Origin: Bacteroidales bacterium UBA4293
GTDB taxonomy: Bacteria; Bacteroidota; Bacteroidia; Bacteroidales; Bacteroidaceae
Reading direction: 5' to 3'
Assembly: GCA_002395835.1 (NCBI GenBank)
Contig: DGVD01000017.1
Coordinates: forward strand, 62,001 to 126,000
DNA length: 64,000 bases
The stretch's first letter is position 1. Each line of letters begins with the position of its first letter. Under the pieces are notes generated by a model. That model saw only the letters and a program-made list of their open reading frames with translations, did not search any database and had not been told where the DNA came from. Both the position numbers and the translations under genes were made by a program. Below, in pieces: positions 51,168 through 59,903 of the stretch.

Positions 51168-52154
51168 ATGGCAAATAAATTAATAGTATCTCTTTCACCT
51201 CATGTTCATAGTGGTGACAGTGTACAGAAGAACATGTATGGTGTAATCATTGCGTTGATTCCTGCTCTACTTGTTTCGCTGTTTGTCTTTGGCTTAGGAG
51301 CAGCTATCGTAACGATTACTTCTATAGCTGCATGTGTTCTCTTCGAATGGGCTATTACCAAGTACATTTTAAAGAGAGAAAAATGCACTATTACAGATGG
51401 TTCTGCAATCTTAACAGGTTTATTGTTGGCATTTAATTTACCATCTAATCTTCCTCTTTGGATTATAATTATAGGTGCATTGGTCGCAATTGGCGTTGGA
51501 AAAATGACCTTTGGTGGTTTAGGTTGCAATCCTTTTAACCCAGCATTGGTAGGTCGTATTTTCCTCTTGATTTCATTTCCTGTGCAGATGACAACATGGC
51601 CGACTCCAGGTCAGTTGACATCATATACAGATGCAGAAACGATGGCAACACCTCTTTCTATTATGTCAAGAGCCATTAAAGATGGTAATGCTGAAATCTT
51701 AAATGAACTTCCTGATTCATTGAGTTTGTTCTTGGGACAGTCAGCAGGTTCTTTAGGTGAGGTTAGTGCTTTAGCTTTACTACTCGGTTTTGGATGGTTG
51801 CTTTACAAGAGAATTATAACTTGGCATATCCCAGTATCTATTTTGGTTACTGTATTCGTGTTGTCTGGTTTGATGCATATAGCTAATCCTGCATTTGCAA
51901 GTCCAGTTTATCATTTATTGACAGGAGGTTTGATGCTGGGTGCTATATTTATGGCAACTGATTATGTGACTTCTCCTATGAGTCATAAAGGTCAGTTGGT
52001 ATATGGTATCAGTATCGGTGTTTTGACCGTCATCATTCGATCATTTGGTGCTTATCCAGAAGGTATGTCATTTGCAATCTTTATCATGAATGCATTTGTA
52101 CCATTGATAAATAATTATTTTAAACCTAAAAGATTTGGGGAGGTTGCAAAATGA
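51168..52154 (+). CDS. rnfD: RNF complex subunit D (membrane, covalent FMN)
   Basis: 328 residues with about nine or ten membrane helices. The family motifs GGLGCNPFNPALVGRIFLLISFP and ETMATPLSI are present; the Thr in ATPLS is the expected covalent FMN attachment site. The C-terminal ATDYVTSPMSHKGQLVYGI is also typical. Starts eight bases after rnfC; the stop overlaps the rnfG start as ATGA. Confidence 0.96.
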   Translation: MANKLIVSLSPHVHSGDSVQKNMYGVIIALIPALLVSLFVFGLGAAIVTITSIAACVLFEWAITKYILKREKCTITDGSAILTGLLLAFNLPSNLPLWIIIIGALVAIGVGKMTFGGLGCNPFNPALVGRIFLLISFPVQMTTWPTPGQLTSYTDAETMATPLSIMSRAIKDGNAEILNELPDSLSLFLGQSAGSLGEVSALALLLGFGWLLYKRIITWHIPVSILVTVFVLSGLMHIANPAFASPVYHLLTGGLMLGAIFMATDYVTSPMSHKGQLVYGISIGVLTVIIRSFGAYPEGMSFAIFIMNAFVPLINNYFKPKRFGEVAK

Positions 52155-52765
52155 AAAAATTACAATCTACTTTGCCAAATATGGCAATAGTCTTGACTCT
52201 CATATCTGTTTTGGCTGGTGGAATTCTAGCTTATGTAAATAGTGTGACAGAAGGACCTATTGCTCAGATTAAGGAAAAGAATTTGGCAGATGGTATTAAA
52301 ACAGTTCTTAATGCACAGGATTTAACGGTTCAAGATTCTAAGACTCTTGATGCAGGTGATGTTTTATATATTACTGATAAGGGAACGGCGGTTAAAACTG
52401 TAACCAATGGTTTTGGTGGTGCATTAACAGTTCTCGTCGGATTTGATAATGAAGGCAACATTCAGGGTTATCAAGTTTTGGAGCATGCTGAAACTCCTGG
52501 ATTGGGAGCTAAAGCTGGTGATTGGTTCCAGAAAGATGCCAAAGGTGATATAATTGGTATGAATCCAGGCAAAAAGGAACTTGTCGTTTCTAAAGATGGT
52601 GGTGATATAGATGCTATAACAGCTTCTACTATCACATCAAGAGCTTTTCTTTTGGCTGTGAATAATGCCTATAAGTCATTCAAAAATGCAGCTGTTACAG
52701 CACCTGCTATTGATGACAAGGCAGTAACTGCAGAACCAGCATCAGATGAAATTACTAAAGAATAA
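52151..52765 (+). CDS. rnfG: RNF complex subunit G (periplasmic, covalent FMN)
   Basis: 204 residues. One N-terminal helix (about 8-28), then an FMN-binding domain with HAETPGLGAKAG (about 116-127) and the flavinylation-type motif TASTITSRAF (about 156-165), where a Thr should carry FMN through a phosphoester bond. A short acidic, low-complexity tail follows. Overlaps rnfD by four bases and precedes rnfE by 12 bases, where a GGAGG sequence lies ahead of the rnfE start, an unusually strong Shine-Dalgarno for this phylum. Confidence 0.95.
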   Translation: MKKLQSTLPNMAIVLTLISVLAGGILAYVNSVTEGPIAQIKEKNLADGIKTVLNAQDLTVQDSKTLDAGDVLYITDKGTAVKTVTNGFGGALTVLVGFDNEGNIQGYQVLEHAETPGLGAKAGDWFQKDAKGDIIGMNPGKKELVVSKDGGDIDAITASTITSRAFLLAVNNAYKSFKNAAVTAPAIDDKAVTAEPASDEITKE

Positions 52766-52777
52766 GGAGGAATAGAT

Positions 52778-53362
52778 ATGAGTAACTTTAAAGTATTTAT
52801 GAATGGTCTCGTGAAGGAGAACCCTACATTTGTCCTCCTTTTGGGTATGTGTCCTACTTTAGGAACTACATCAAGTGCATTCAATGGAATGTCTATGGGA
52901 CTAGCAACTACAGCAGTATTGGTTTTTTCGAATTTTATCATATCCTTGATTAAGAATATGATTCCTGATATGGTTCGAATTCCTAGCTTTATTGTAGTTA
53001 TAGCTAGTTTGGTAACTATTCTTCAGATGCTTCTACAGGCTTATGCCCCTGCAGTATATGATTCTTTGGGATTGTTTATTCCATTGATAGTTGTCAATTG
53101 TATTATTCTAGGTCGAGCTGAAGCTTTTGCAGCTAAGAATTCTGCTGTATCGTCATTGTTTGATGGCTTAGGTATGGGTCTTGGTTTTACTTGGGCTTTG
53201 ACTTTGCTCGGTGCAACACGAGAATTCTTGGGAACAGGTAAGATATTCGATTTTACTATTTTCCCAGAAGAATACGGAATGTTGTTATTTGTTTTAGCAC
53301 CAGGTGCTTTTATTGCATTAGGCTATCTTCTTGCAATTGTTAATAAGATAAGGAAAGCTTAA
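52778..53362 (+). CDS. rnfE: RNF complex subunit E
   Basis: 194 residues, six membrane helices, family motifs LVKENPTFVLLLGMCPTLG, IVNCIILGRAEAFAAKN and GATREFLGTGKIF. Paralogue of RnfA and NqrD; the pair holds an iron-sulfur centre within the membrane and forms the ion path. The start is preceded by AAGGAGGAATAG. Confidence 0.96.
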   Translation: MSNFKVFMNGLVKENPTFVLLLGMCPTLGTTSSAFNGMSMGLATTAVLVFSNFIISLIKNMIPDMVRIPSFIVVIASLVTILQMLLQAYAPAVYDSLGLFIPLIVVNCIILGRAEAFAAKNSAVSSLFDGLGMGLGFTWALTLLGATREFLGTGKIFDFTIFPEEYGMLLFVLAPGAFIALGYLLAIVNKIRKA

Positions 53363-53381
53363 CCCATTAAAATAAAGAATT

Positions 53382-54002
53382 ATGGCTTATATATTGATTT
53401 TTATAACAGCTATCTTTGTGAACAACATCGTGTTGTCACAGTTCTTGGGCATTTGCCCATTCTTGGGTGTGTCTAAAAAAGTAGAGACCGCAGCTGGTAT
53501 GGGTGCAGCTGTTGCATTTGTTTTAACTATTGCAACTATTGTGACATATCTTATTCAGAAATATGTTCTAGAAGCATTCCATTTGGAGTATCTGCAAACC
53601 ATAGCTTTCATCTTGGTGATAGCATCATTGGTTCAAATGGTGGAGATTATTTTAAAGAAAGTTTCTCCTGCATTGTATCAGGCTCTGGGTGTATTCCTTC
53701 CTTTGATAACCACTAACTGCTGTATATTAGGTGTAGCAATATTAGTTGCCAATGGAACCTATGCATCTTATAATGTAGAACCTAGCTTGCTGACAGGTGT
53801 AGTATATGCATTTTCTACTGCTTTAGGATTTGGTTTAGCAATGATTGTGTTTGCAGGAATTCGCGAACAGCTTTCCATGGTAAACATTCCTAAAGGCATG
53901 CAAGGAATGGCAATCGCACTAGTAACAGCAGGTCTTTTAGCTATGGCGTTCATGGGTTTCTCTGGAGTGGACGGAGGACTACGACAGCTATTTGGTATTT
54001 GA
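53382..54002 (+). CDS. rnfA: RNF complex subunit A
   Basis: 206 residues, six membrane helices, with FVNNIVLSQFLGICPFLGV at 12-30 and LITTNCCILGVAI near 108-120; the conserved cysteines are in place to share the membrane iron-sulfur centre with RnfE. Together the operon encodes the ion-translocating ferredoxin:NAD oxidoreductase, which couples ferredoxin oxidation to Na+ or H+ export in anaerobic Bacteroidales. Ends in a bidirectional terminator. Confidence 0.96.
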   Translation: MAYILIFITAIFVNNIVLSQFLGICPFLGVSKKVETAAGMGAAVAFVLTIATIVTYLIQKYVLEAFHLEYLQTIAFILVIASLVQMVEIILKKVSPALYQALGVFLPLITTNCCILGVAILVANGTYASYNVEPSLLTGVVYAFSTALGFGLAMIVFAGIREQLSMVNIPKGMQGMAIALVTAGLLAMAFMGFSGVDGGLRQLFGI

Positions 54003-54015
54003 TTGAAATCATTAT

Positions 54016-54049
54016 AAAAAAAGGTGAGCAAATCGCTCACCTTTTTTTT
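54016..54049. terminator. Bidirectional terminator after rnfA
   Basis: GGTGAGC (54023-54029) pairs with GCTCACC (54035-54041), flanked by A and T runs on both sides. Serves the rnf operon and the converging DUF4369 gene. Confidence 0.9.
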
Positions 54050-54063
54050 ATGATAATAATCTT

Positions 54064-54765
54064 CTATTCAAGACTACTTATACTATCTTGTGGAAGAAGA
54101 TCCAACTGTGTTTTAATATCATCAATTGCAGTAGTCCTTCTCCATGGTAAAGGCATTTTTGAAATTAAGAAATACTGAAGTTTTGGAGGAAGCAGGTAAT
54201 TGTAACGTTTGAAAAGGTACAATCCAATTGGATTATTAATGTTTTCTTTAATTGTTTCAATGATTAGGTCATTTGCTTTCTTATCCAAAGAATTCACCTT
54301 CTGATAGATGTCTGTATGTGTAGTGTCAATATCCGCACTATCAGCTAGGTTCTCATTTACGCTGCTCATTTGTCCGTAAATGCCATTTATCTTATTTAGA
54401 AATTCTTGATAGATATCATTGTGCTTAGTGCCTGTAATAGATGTAGTCTCATCTAGTTTCATTTTTATATTTCCATTTTCCAGAAAGAATACAGCACCCA
54501 TCTTAACCCCATTTTTGATGTAGGTTATAATTCTTTCCACTGTAGAATCTTGTCTTCCCGTGAATACAAATTGTCCATTATGTATGAAGGCTCTTTCAAG
54601 TTCTACTAAATTTTGATCATCTTCGGTTTGCAACATTACAGTATCTCCCTCAGATGAGTTTTCAATAGTGCCGGTTATTCTATAATAACTGTTGTTTTCT
54701 GTGGGTTTACAACCTACCACAGAAATAACAGCAAGAAGGGTAGAAAAGAATAATAAGTTTCGCAT
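54064..54765 (-). CDS. DUF4369-domain lipoprotein
   Basis: 233 residues. Lipoprotein signal MRNLLFFSTLLAVISVVGC with Cys19. Residues 28-120 or so fit DUF4369 (YYRITGTIENSSEGDTVMLQ, FIHNGQFVFTGRQD, GAVFFLENGNIKMKL), a beta-domain usually placed before a thioredoxin/AhpC domain in Bacteroidetes. Here no thioredoxin domain follows; the protein ends with a helical segment (…LDLLPQDSISSLE), so it is a short form. The start codon lies five bases after the T run of the prs terminator. Confidence 0.85.
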   Translation of the reverse strand: MRNLLFFSTLLAVISVVGCKPTENNSYYRITGTIENSSEGDTVMLQTEDDQNLVELERAFIHNGQFVFTGRQDSTVERIITYIKNGVKMGAVFFLENGNIKMKLDETTSITGTKHNDIYQEFLNKINGIYGQMSSVNENLADSADIDTTHTDIYQKVNSLDKKANDLIIETIKENINNPIGLYLFKRYNYLLPPKLQYFLISKMPLPWRRTTAIDDIKTQLDLLPQDSISSLE

Positions 54766-54770
54766 TTTTT

Positions 54771-54809
54771 AAAAAAGGAAGAACCTGCAAGAATTGCAAA
54801 TTCTTCCTT
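54771..54809 (-). terminator. prs terminator, immediately upstream of DUF4369 gene
   Basis: AAGGAAGAA (54775-54783) pairs with TTCTTCCTT (54801-54809); an inner TGCAA/TTGCA stem fills the loop. Read on the minus strand it is followed by TTTTTT. The DUF4369 ATG begins only about five bases later. Confidence 0.8.
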
Positions 54810-54834
54810 CTATATTAGTTAATAATTGATTCTA

Positions 54835-55776
54835 TTAGATAGGCAAATATAAACTGCTTATTTGCTCATTTTCAGCTACACGACGTATTGTTTCTGCAAA
54901 CAATTTAGCAATGCTAAGTTGCTTTACCTTATTGCATCGTTTAGTATAAGGAATACTGTCAGTGAATGTGATTTCTTCCAATGAAGAGTTTTGCACTCTT
55001 TCTGATGCAGGGCCAGACATAACGCAATGTGAAGCTACTGCACGTACAGATTTTGCACCTGCTTCTTTCATTATGTCAGCAGCCTTGGTAATAGTGCCTG
55101 CAGTATCTACCATGTCATCTACGATAATGACATTCTTATCCTTGACATCACCAATAATTTGAATAGACTCTACAACGTTGGCTTTTAGACGAGTCTTATT
55201 ACAAAGAACAAGTGGTACATTCAAGTATTTGGAATAAGTACTTGCACGCTTGGAACCACCAACGTCTGGGGTTGCAATAACCAAATCTTCCAAATTAAGA
55301 GATTTGATGTAAGGTAGAAGAACTGCTGATGCATACAAATGGTCTACAGGAACATCAAAGAAACCTTGAATTTGGTCTGCATGAAGGTCCATGGTAATTA
55401 ATCTGTCAATTCCTGCAACACTGAGAAGATCAGCTACCAGTTTAGCACCAATAGAAACACGTGGTTTATCTTTACGGTCTTGACGAGCCCATCCAAAGTA
55501 AGGTGTAACAGCAATGATACTCTTAGCTGATGCTCGTTTAGCAGCATCAATCATAAGAAGAAGTTCCATCAAGTTGTCTGAGTTTGGAAAGGTTGACTGT
55601 ACTAAGAATACATCCCGACCACGGATGCTTTCTTCATAAGATACTGAGAATTCACCATCTGCGAAGTGAGTAATGTTCATATTACCCAGAGGACAATCCA
55701 GATGTTGACAAATTTTCTCAGCAAGATAACGGGAATTGGTTCCCGAAAATACCATAAAAGGTTTTTTTTCGCTCAT
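54835..55776 (-). CDS. prs: Ribose-phosphate pyrophosphokinase
   Basis: 313 residues. Makes PRPP from ribose 5-phosphate and ATP, for nucleotides, His and Trp. Visible motifs: FSGTNSRYLAEKI at the N terminus, RQDRKDKPRVSIGAKLVADL (flexible loop, about 100-119), TMDLHADQIQGFFDVPVDHL (about 134-153) and the PRPP-binding NVIIVDDMVDTAGTI (about 215-229). Full length. Confidence 0.97.
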   Translation of the reverse strand: MSEKKPFMVFSGTNSRYLAEKICQHLDCPLGNMNITHFADGEFSVSYEESIRGRDVFLVQSTFPNSDNLMELLLMIDAAKRASAKSIIAVTPYFGWARQDRKDKPRVSIGAKLVADLLSVAGIDRLITMDLHADQIQGFFDVPVDHLYASAVLLPYIKSLNLEDLVIATPDVGGSKRASTYSKYLNVPLVLCNKTRLKANVVESIQIIGDVKDKNVIIVDDMVDTAGTITKAADIMKEAGAKSVRAVASHCVMSGPASERVQNSSLEEITFTDSIPYTKRCNKVKQLSIAKLFAETIRRVAENEQISSLYLPI

Positions 55777-55813
55777 TTTTGTTTAAGTTAGCCTGTTATA
55801 CTTTAAACTGGTA

Positions 55814-55821
55814 CAAATTTA
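55814..55821 (-). promoter_or_regulatory. Candidate prs -7 box
   Basis: TAAATTTG on the minus strand, 37 bases upstream of the prs start; the -33 site matches three of four bases (19-base spacer). Confidence 0.45.
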
Positions 55822-55883
55822 TGAAACTTTATGCAGACAAGAAAACTTATTTATAAAAAATGCTTTAGCTAAATTCTTTTTTC

Positions 55884-55914
55884 TTTGAAAAAACATGACT
55901 TTGCAGTATCTTTG
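55884..55914 (+). promoter_or_regulatory. pcrA-nspC promoter
   Basis: TTTG (55884-55887), 19-base spacer, TATCTTTG (55907-55914): exact consensus. The helicase ATG is only seven bases after the -7 box, so the transcript is nearly leaderless. Confidence 0.7.
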
Positions 55915-55921
55915 CACCATC

Positions 55922-58258
55922 ATGATAGATTATAAAAAAGAACTAAATGAAAGTCAGTATCAGGCTGTGACGTATTGTGATGGTCCTTCACTGGTAATTG
56001 CTGGAGCAGGATCTGGCAAAACTCGTGTGCTGACTTATAAAATAGCATATCTTTTAGAAGAAGGATATAGGCCTTGGAATATCTTGGCATTGACTTTTAC
56101 GAATAAAGCAGCTAGAGAAATGAAAAGCCGTGTTCAGAAAAGAGTGGGTGAAACCCTTTCTTCTGGCTTATGGATGGGTACATTTCATAGCATTTTTGCA
56201 AAAATCTTGCGAATAGAGGCCTCAGTCTTGGGATTTACGTCTAATTTTACCATTTATGATGCGTCGGATCAAAAGAGCTTGATAAAGACTATCATTAAAG
56301 AAATGGGGTTAGACGATAAGACCTATAAACCGGGTTCTGTAGTATCACAGATTAGTAATGCCAAGAATCATTTGATTTTGCCTGATGCTTATGCTTCCAA
56401 CCCAGAAATGATGGCAGCAGATCAGAAAAACAAAATGCCTCAACTGTCTGCTATTTACAGTCGATATTGGCAGCGTTGCAAACAGGCTGATGCCATGGAT
56501 TTCGATGACCTTCTAGTCTATACATCCATGCTTTTCCATTACCATCCAGAGATATTAAAGAAATGGTCGGATCGTTTCCAGTATATTCTGGTTGATGAGT
56601 ATCAAGACACTAATTTTGTTCAGCATAGTATTGTATGGCAATTGGCAAAAGAACATCAGCATGTTTGTGTGGTGGGTGATGATGCTCAAAGTATTTATAG
56701 TTTCAGAGGTGCAAGAATAGACAACATACTGGAATTCAGTAATAAGTATAAGGGTACAAAGATATTTAAGCTTGAACAGAATTATCGTTCTACAAAAACT
56801 ATTGTTAATGCAGCAAATAGTTTAATAGATAAAAATAGTAGGCAGATTCATAAAGAAGTATTTTCAGAAAATGCTCAGGGTGAACCTATTCCGGTAATCA
56901 TGTGCTATAGTGATTTGGAAGAGGCAGAGGTGGTAGGAAATAAAATCAAGGAACTACACAGGAAAGAGAATCTTTCTTACGATGATTTCGCTGTCTTGTA
57001 TCGGACTAATGCCCAAAGCCGTTCATTCGAGGAGATTTTCCGTAAAAAAGGATTACCTTATAAAATATACGGAGGATTATCTTTTTACCAGCGTAAGGAA
57101 ATAAAAGATGTGATAGCTTATTTTCGCTTGGTAGTAAATCCGAATGATGAAGAAGCCTTTAAGAGAATTATCAACTATCCTTCTAGAGGTATAGGTGATA
57201 CTACTGTAGGAAAGATTGTCTCTATTGCTAATTTGAATAATATAAGCCTTTGGAAGGTATTGGAGTCCCCATCATATTACGGCTTGAACGTCAATAAGGG
57301 AACATTGCAGAAACTGAATGATTTCAGAAACTTGATTCAGGGTTTTATAGAAAATGTGGAAAAAGATGCCTTTGTATTGGGACAAGAAATTATTAGAGAA
57401 AGTGGCATCTTGTCCGAGATTTATTCTGATACTACTCCAGAGAACTTATCAAGACAAGAAAATCTACAGGAATTGGTCAATGGGTTGAACGATTTTGTAG
57501 AAATACATAGGGAAGAAGGCGATGAAGACTTGACATTGAGAAACTTTTTAGCAGAGGTTTCATTGTTGTCAGATCTGGATACAGACGATGGAGACAGCTC
57601 TGAAAAGATTACCATAATGACGGTTCATTCTGCTAAGGGCCTAGAATTCAATACAGTCTTTGTAGTGGGTATGGAGAAGGATCTTTTCCCTAGTACCTTG
57701 TCCATGAATTCTGTATCAGAACTGGAGGAAGAACGTCGTCTGTTTTATGTAGCTATTACACGTGCAGAACGTCATTGCTTCATTACGTTTGCCAAAAACC
57801 GATTTAAATATGGGCACCAGGAAATGTGTTCTCCAAGCATGTTCTTGAAAGATATCGATTCTCGTTATCTGGATGTTCCACAGGGAGGAGACAACAATAT
57901 TCGGGAAGAAGTGAAACCAAGGTTCACGCGCCCTGTGACATCGTATGGAGAAAGCGGTAAACCTATCTTTATCAGGCAGAATACGACACGCCCTTTGCAA
58001 GGAGAAACCTTTACCCAGAGGGTTGTGCCTCCAGCTCCTCCTAGTGGTTTTAAGAAAGTCACCTCGGTCAATAAATCGGCTGTTTCTTCCGTGGGAGACC
58101 TGTCTGTAGGAAATCTGATTGAGCATGAGCGGTTTGGCATAGGTGAAATTCTCAGTATTGAGGGCAGTGGTGAGATGTGCAAGGCAAAAGTGAAATTCAG
58201 AAATGCAGGAGAGAAACAGTTGTTATTGAAGTATGCTAAATTTAAAATAATAGGTTAA
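55922..58258 (+). CDS. UvrD/PcrA/Rep-type superfamily 1 DNA helicase
   Basis: 778 residues from ATG 55922. Motif I is AGAGSGKT (Lys33), motif Ia TFTNKAAREMK, motif II VDEYQDTN, motif III GDDAQSIYSFRGA, motif IV QNYRSTK, motif V VHSAKGLEFNTVF and motif VI YVAITRAE. The last 55 residues (GDLSVGNLIEHERFGIGEIL onward) form the tudor-like C-terminal domain of PcrA/UvrD, which binds RNA polymerase. It unwinds DNA in repair and transcription-coupled processes. The stop shares a base with the nspC start (TAATG). Confidence 0.95.
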   Translation: MIDYKKELNESQYQAVTYCDGPSLVIAGAGSGKTRVLTYKIAYLLEEGYRPWNILALTFTNKAAREMKSRVQKRVGETLSSGLWMGTFHSIFAKILRIEASVLGFTSNFTIYDASDQKSLIKTIIKEMGLDDKTYKPGSVVSQISNAKNHLILPDAYASNPEMMAADQKNKMPQLSAIYSRYWQRCKQADAMDFDDLLVYTSMLFHYHPEILKKWSDRFQYILVDEYQDTNFVQHSIVWQLAKEHQHVCVVGDDAQSIYSFRGARIDNILEFSNKYKGTKIFKLEQNYRSTKTIVNAANSLIDKNSRQIHKEVFSENAQGEPIPVIMCYSDLEEAEVVGNKIKELHRKENLSYDDFAVLYRTNAQSRSFEEIFRKKGLPYKIYGGLSFYQRKEIKDVIAYFRLVVNPNDEEAFKRIINYPSRGIGDTTVGKIVSIANLNNISLWKVLESPSYYGLNVNKGTLQKLNDFRNLIQGFIENVEKDAFVLGQEIIRESGILSEIYSDTTPENLSRQENLQELVNGLNDFVEIHREEGDEDLTLRNFLAEVSLLSDLDTDDGDSSEKITIMTVHSAKGLEFNTVFVVGMEKDLFPSTLSMNSVSELEEERRLFYVAITRAERHCFITFAKNRFKYGHQEMCSPSMFLKDIDSRYLDVPQGGDNNIREEVKPRFTRPVTSYGESGKPIFIRQNTTRPLQGETFTQRVVPPAPPSGFKKVTSVNKSAVSSVGDLSVGNLIEHERFGIGEILSIEGSGEMCKAKVKFRNAGEKQLLLKYAKFKIIG

Positions 58259-59436
58259 TGACAGATAGAATGTATAGTGGAATACCTACTCCATGTTATG
58301 TTATGGAGGAAGAAAAGCTGCGTAAGAATTTGAGTTTGATTCAAAGTGTGGCTAAAAGAGCCAATGTAGAAATCATTTTGGCTTTTAAGGCCTTCGCTTT
58401 GTGGAAAGCTTTTCCTATATTTAGAGAGTACATTCATCATACCACTGCTAGTTCTCTTTATGAGGCTATGTTAGCATATCATGAATTCGGGAGTAAGGCC
58501 CATACTTATTCCCCTGCATATACCGAAGAAGACTTTCCTTCCATCCTGAAATGCAGCAGTCATATAACGTTCAATTCTTTTTCCCAGTTAGAGAAATATT
58601 TTTCTCTAGTTAGGGAGTTTAATAAGAGCCACGAACCCGTGTCTTGTGGTATACGTGTCAACCCTGAATATTCTGAGGTGGAAGTGGAGCTTTATAACCC
58701 CTGTGCTCCTGGTTCTAGATTTGGGGTACGGTCTGTGGAAATGCCCGATGTTCTTCCTCAAGGGATAGAAGGTTTTCATTGCCATTGTCACTGTGAAAGT
58801 TCTTCCTATGAGTTGGAACGCACCTTGGTTCATTTGGAAGAAAAATTCTCAAAGTGGTTTCCACAGTTGAAATGGTTGAATCTAGGAGGAGGGCACCTCA
58901 TGACCCGTTCCGATTATGATGTAGATCATCTGGTCAAGTTGCTGAATGGTCTTCATGAACGTTATCCTAATCTGCGCATCATACTGGAACCGGGTTCTGC
59001 ATTTGCTTGGCAGACAGGACCTTTGGTTGCAAATGTAGTGGATGTTGTTTCTAGCTCAGGCATTCGTACAGCAGTGCTTAATGTGAGTTTTACTTGTCAC
59101 ATGCCAGATTGCTTGGAAATGCCTTATCAGCCTAAGGTTAGAGGGGCTGAGACCTTGGAGCCCGATGCTGTTAAAACAGCCTCACCCGAGGAACATGTCT
59201 ATCGTCTTGGAGGAAATAGTTGCTTGAGTGGTGATTATATGGGAAGTTGGAAATTTGACCACGAACTCCAGGTTGGTGAACAGATTATTTTGGAAGACAT
59301 GATCCATTATACTACGGTAAAGACGACGATGTTCAATGGTATTTCCCATCCAAGTATTGGAATCCTCCATACAGACGGCACTTTCGAGCTCTATCGTAAA
59401 TTTACCTATGAAGATTATAAAAATAGGATGTGCTAG
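58258..59436 (+). CDS. nspC: Carboxynorspermidine/carboxyspermidine decarboxylase
   Basis: 392 residues, a PLP alanine-racemase-fold decarboxylase. The PLP lysine is in ILAFKAFALW (about 41-50), sheet and substrate motifs follow as CHCESSSYEL, LNLGGGHLMTR, ILEPGSAFAWQTG and GNSCLSGDYMG. It makes spermidine (or norspermidine) from the carboxylated precursor, the usual polyamine route in Bacteroidetes. The partner dehydrogenase is not in the window. Codons 109-120 (SQLEKYFSLVRE) are encoded by a 35-base repeat shared with the GH92 gene. The start at 58258 overlaps the helicase stop; ATG 58270 is an alternative. Confidence 0.93.
   Translation: MTDRMYSGIPTPCYVMEEEKLRKNLSLIQSVAKRANVEIILAFKAFALWKAFPIFREYIHHTTASSLYEAMLAYHEFGSKAHTYSPAYTEEDFPSILKCSSHITFNSFSQLEKYFSLVREFNKSHEPVSCGIRVNPEYSEVEVELYNPCAPGSRFGVRSVEMPDVLPQGIEGFHCHCHCESSSYELERTLVHLEEKFSKWFPQLKWLNLGGGHLMTRSDYDVDHLVKLLNGLHERYPNLRIILEPGSAFAWQTGPLVANVVDVVSSSGIRTAVLNVSFTCHMPDCLEMPYQPKVRGAETLEPDAVKTASPEEHVYRLGGNSCLSGDYMGSWKFDHELQVGEQIILEDMIHYTTVKTTMFNGISHPSIGILHTDGTFELYRKFTYEDYKNRMC
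58583..58617 (+). repeat. 35-base hairpin repeat, copy B (inside nspC)
   Basis: Begins CCCAGTTAGAGAAA and ends CTCTAGTTAGGGAG; three mismatches to copy A at 37990-38024, same codon phase, same strand. Encodes QLEKYFSLVRE. The halves pair in the mRNA (eight Watson-Crick pairs next to a TATT loop, then G-U and further pairs). Confidence 0.7.
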
Positions 59437-59474
59437 ATAAAATTTTTGCAGAGGGAAAATTTTTAAGGAAAACG

Positions 59475-59505
59475 TTTGGAGGTTTAGAAAAAAGTCGTAC
59501 CTTTG
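59475..59505 (+). promoter_or_regulatory. tRNA operon promoter
   Basis: TTTG (59475-59478), 19-base spacer, TACCTTTG (59498-59505): exact consensus, 54 bases before the first tRNA. Confidence 0.78.
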
Positions 59506-59559
59506 CAACCGCAAATCACGGAACAAGGTTTTCTTAGAAAGTGTTTGCGGCGTTCTTTT

Positions 59560-59632
59560 GCGGAAATAGCTCAGTTGGTAGAGCACAACCTTGCCAAGGT
59601 TGGGGTCGCGAGTTCGAGTCTCGTTTTCCGCT
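59560..59632 (+). tRNA. tRNA-Gly (GCC)
   Basis: 73 bases. Acceptor GCGGAAA pairs with TTTCCGC, D arm AGCTCAGTTGGTAGAGC, anticodon stem AACCT with loop TTGCCAA (anticodon GCC), T arm with GTTCGAGTC. CCA is not encoded. Identical to the copy at 59829-59901. Confidence 0.97.
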
Positions 59633-59640
59633 CTATTTTT

Positions 59641-59721
59641 GCCCAGGTGGCGGAATGGTAGACGCGCTCGTTTCAGGTGCGAGTGCTGCGAGGCGTGCAG
59701 GTTCGAGTCCTGTTCTGGGCA
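59641..59721 (+). tRNA. tRNA-Leu (CAG)
   Basis: 81 bases, class II tRNA. Acceptor GCCCAGG pairs with TCTGGGC (one G-U), anticodon loop TTCAGGT gives CAG, a short variable arm follows, T loop TTCGAGT, discriminator A as required for leucine tRNAs. CCA not encoded. Confidence 0.95.
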
Positions 59722-59729
59722 CATAAAAT

Positions 59730-59812
59730 GGAGAGGTGGCGGAATGGTAGACGCGCTACTTTGAGGGGGTAGTGGGAGTAATCCCGTGGGAGTTCGAGTC
59801 TCCTTCTCTTCA
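59730..59812 (+). tRNA. tRNA-Leu (GAG)
   Basis: 83 bases, class II tRNA. Acceptor GGAGAGG pairs with TCTCTTC (two G-U pairs), anticodon loop TTGAGGG gives GAG, long variable arm GGGAGTAATCCC-like, T loop TTCGAGT, discriminator A. CCA not encoded. Confidence 0.93.
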
Positions 59813-59828
59813 CTTCAAAATTAAAATT

Positions 59829-59901
59829 GCGGAAATAGCTCAGTTGGTAGAGCACAACCTTGCCAAGGTTGGGGTCGCGAGTTCGAGTCTCGTTTTCCGC
59901 T
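59829..59901 (+). tRNA. tRNA-Gly (GCC), second copy
   Basis: Base-for-base identical to the tRNA at 59560-59632; identity extends to two bases upstream and three downstream (78-base direct repeat). Followed three bases later by a terminator. Confidence 0.97.
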
Positions 59902-59903
59902 CT

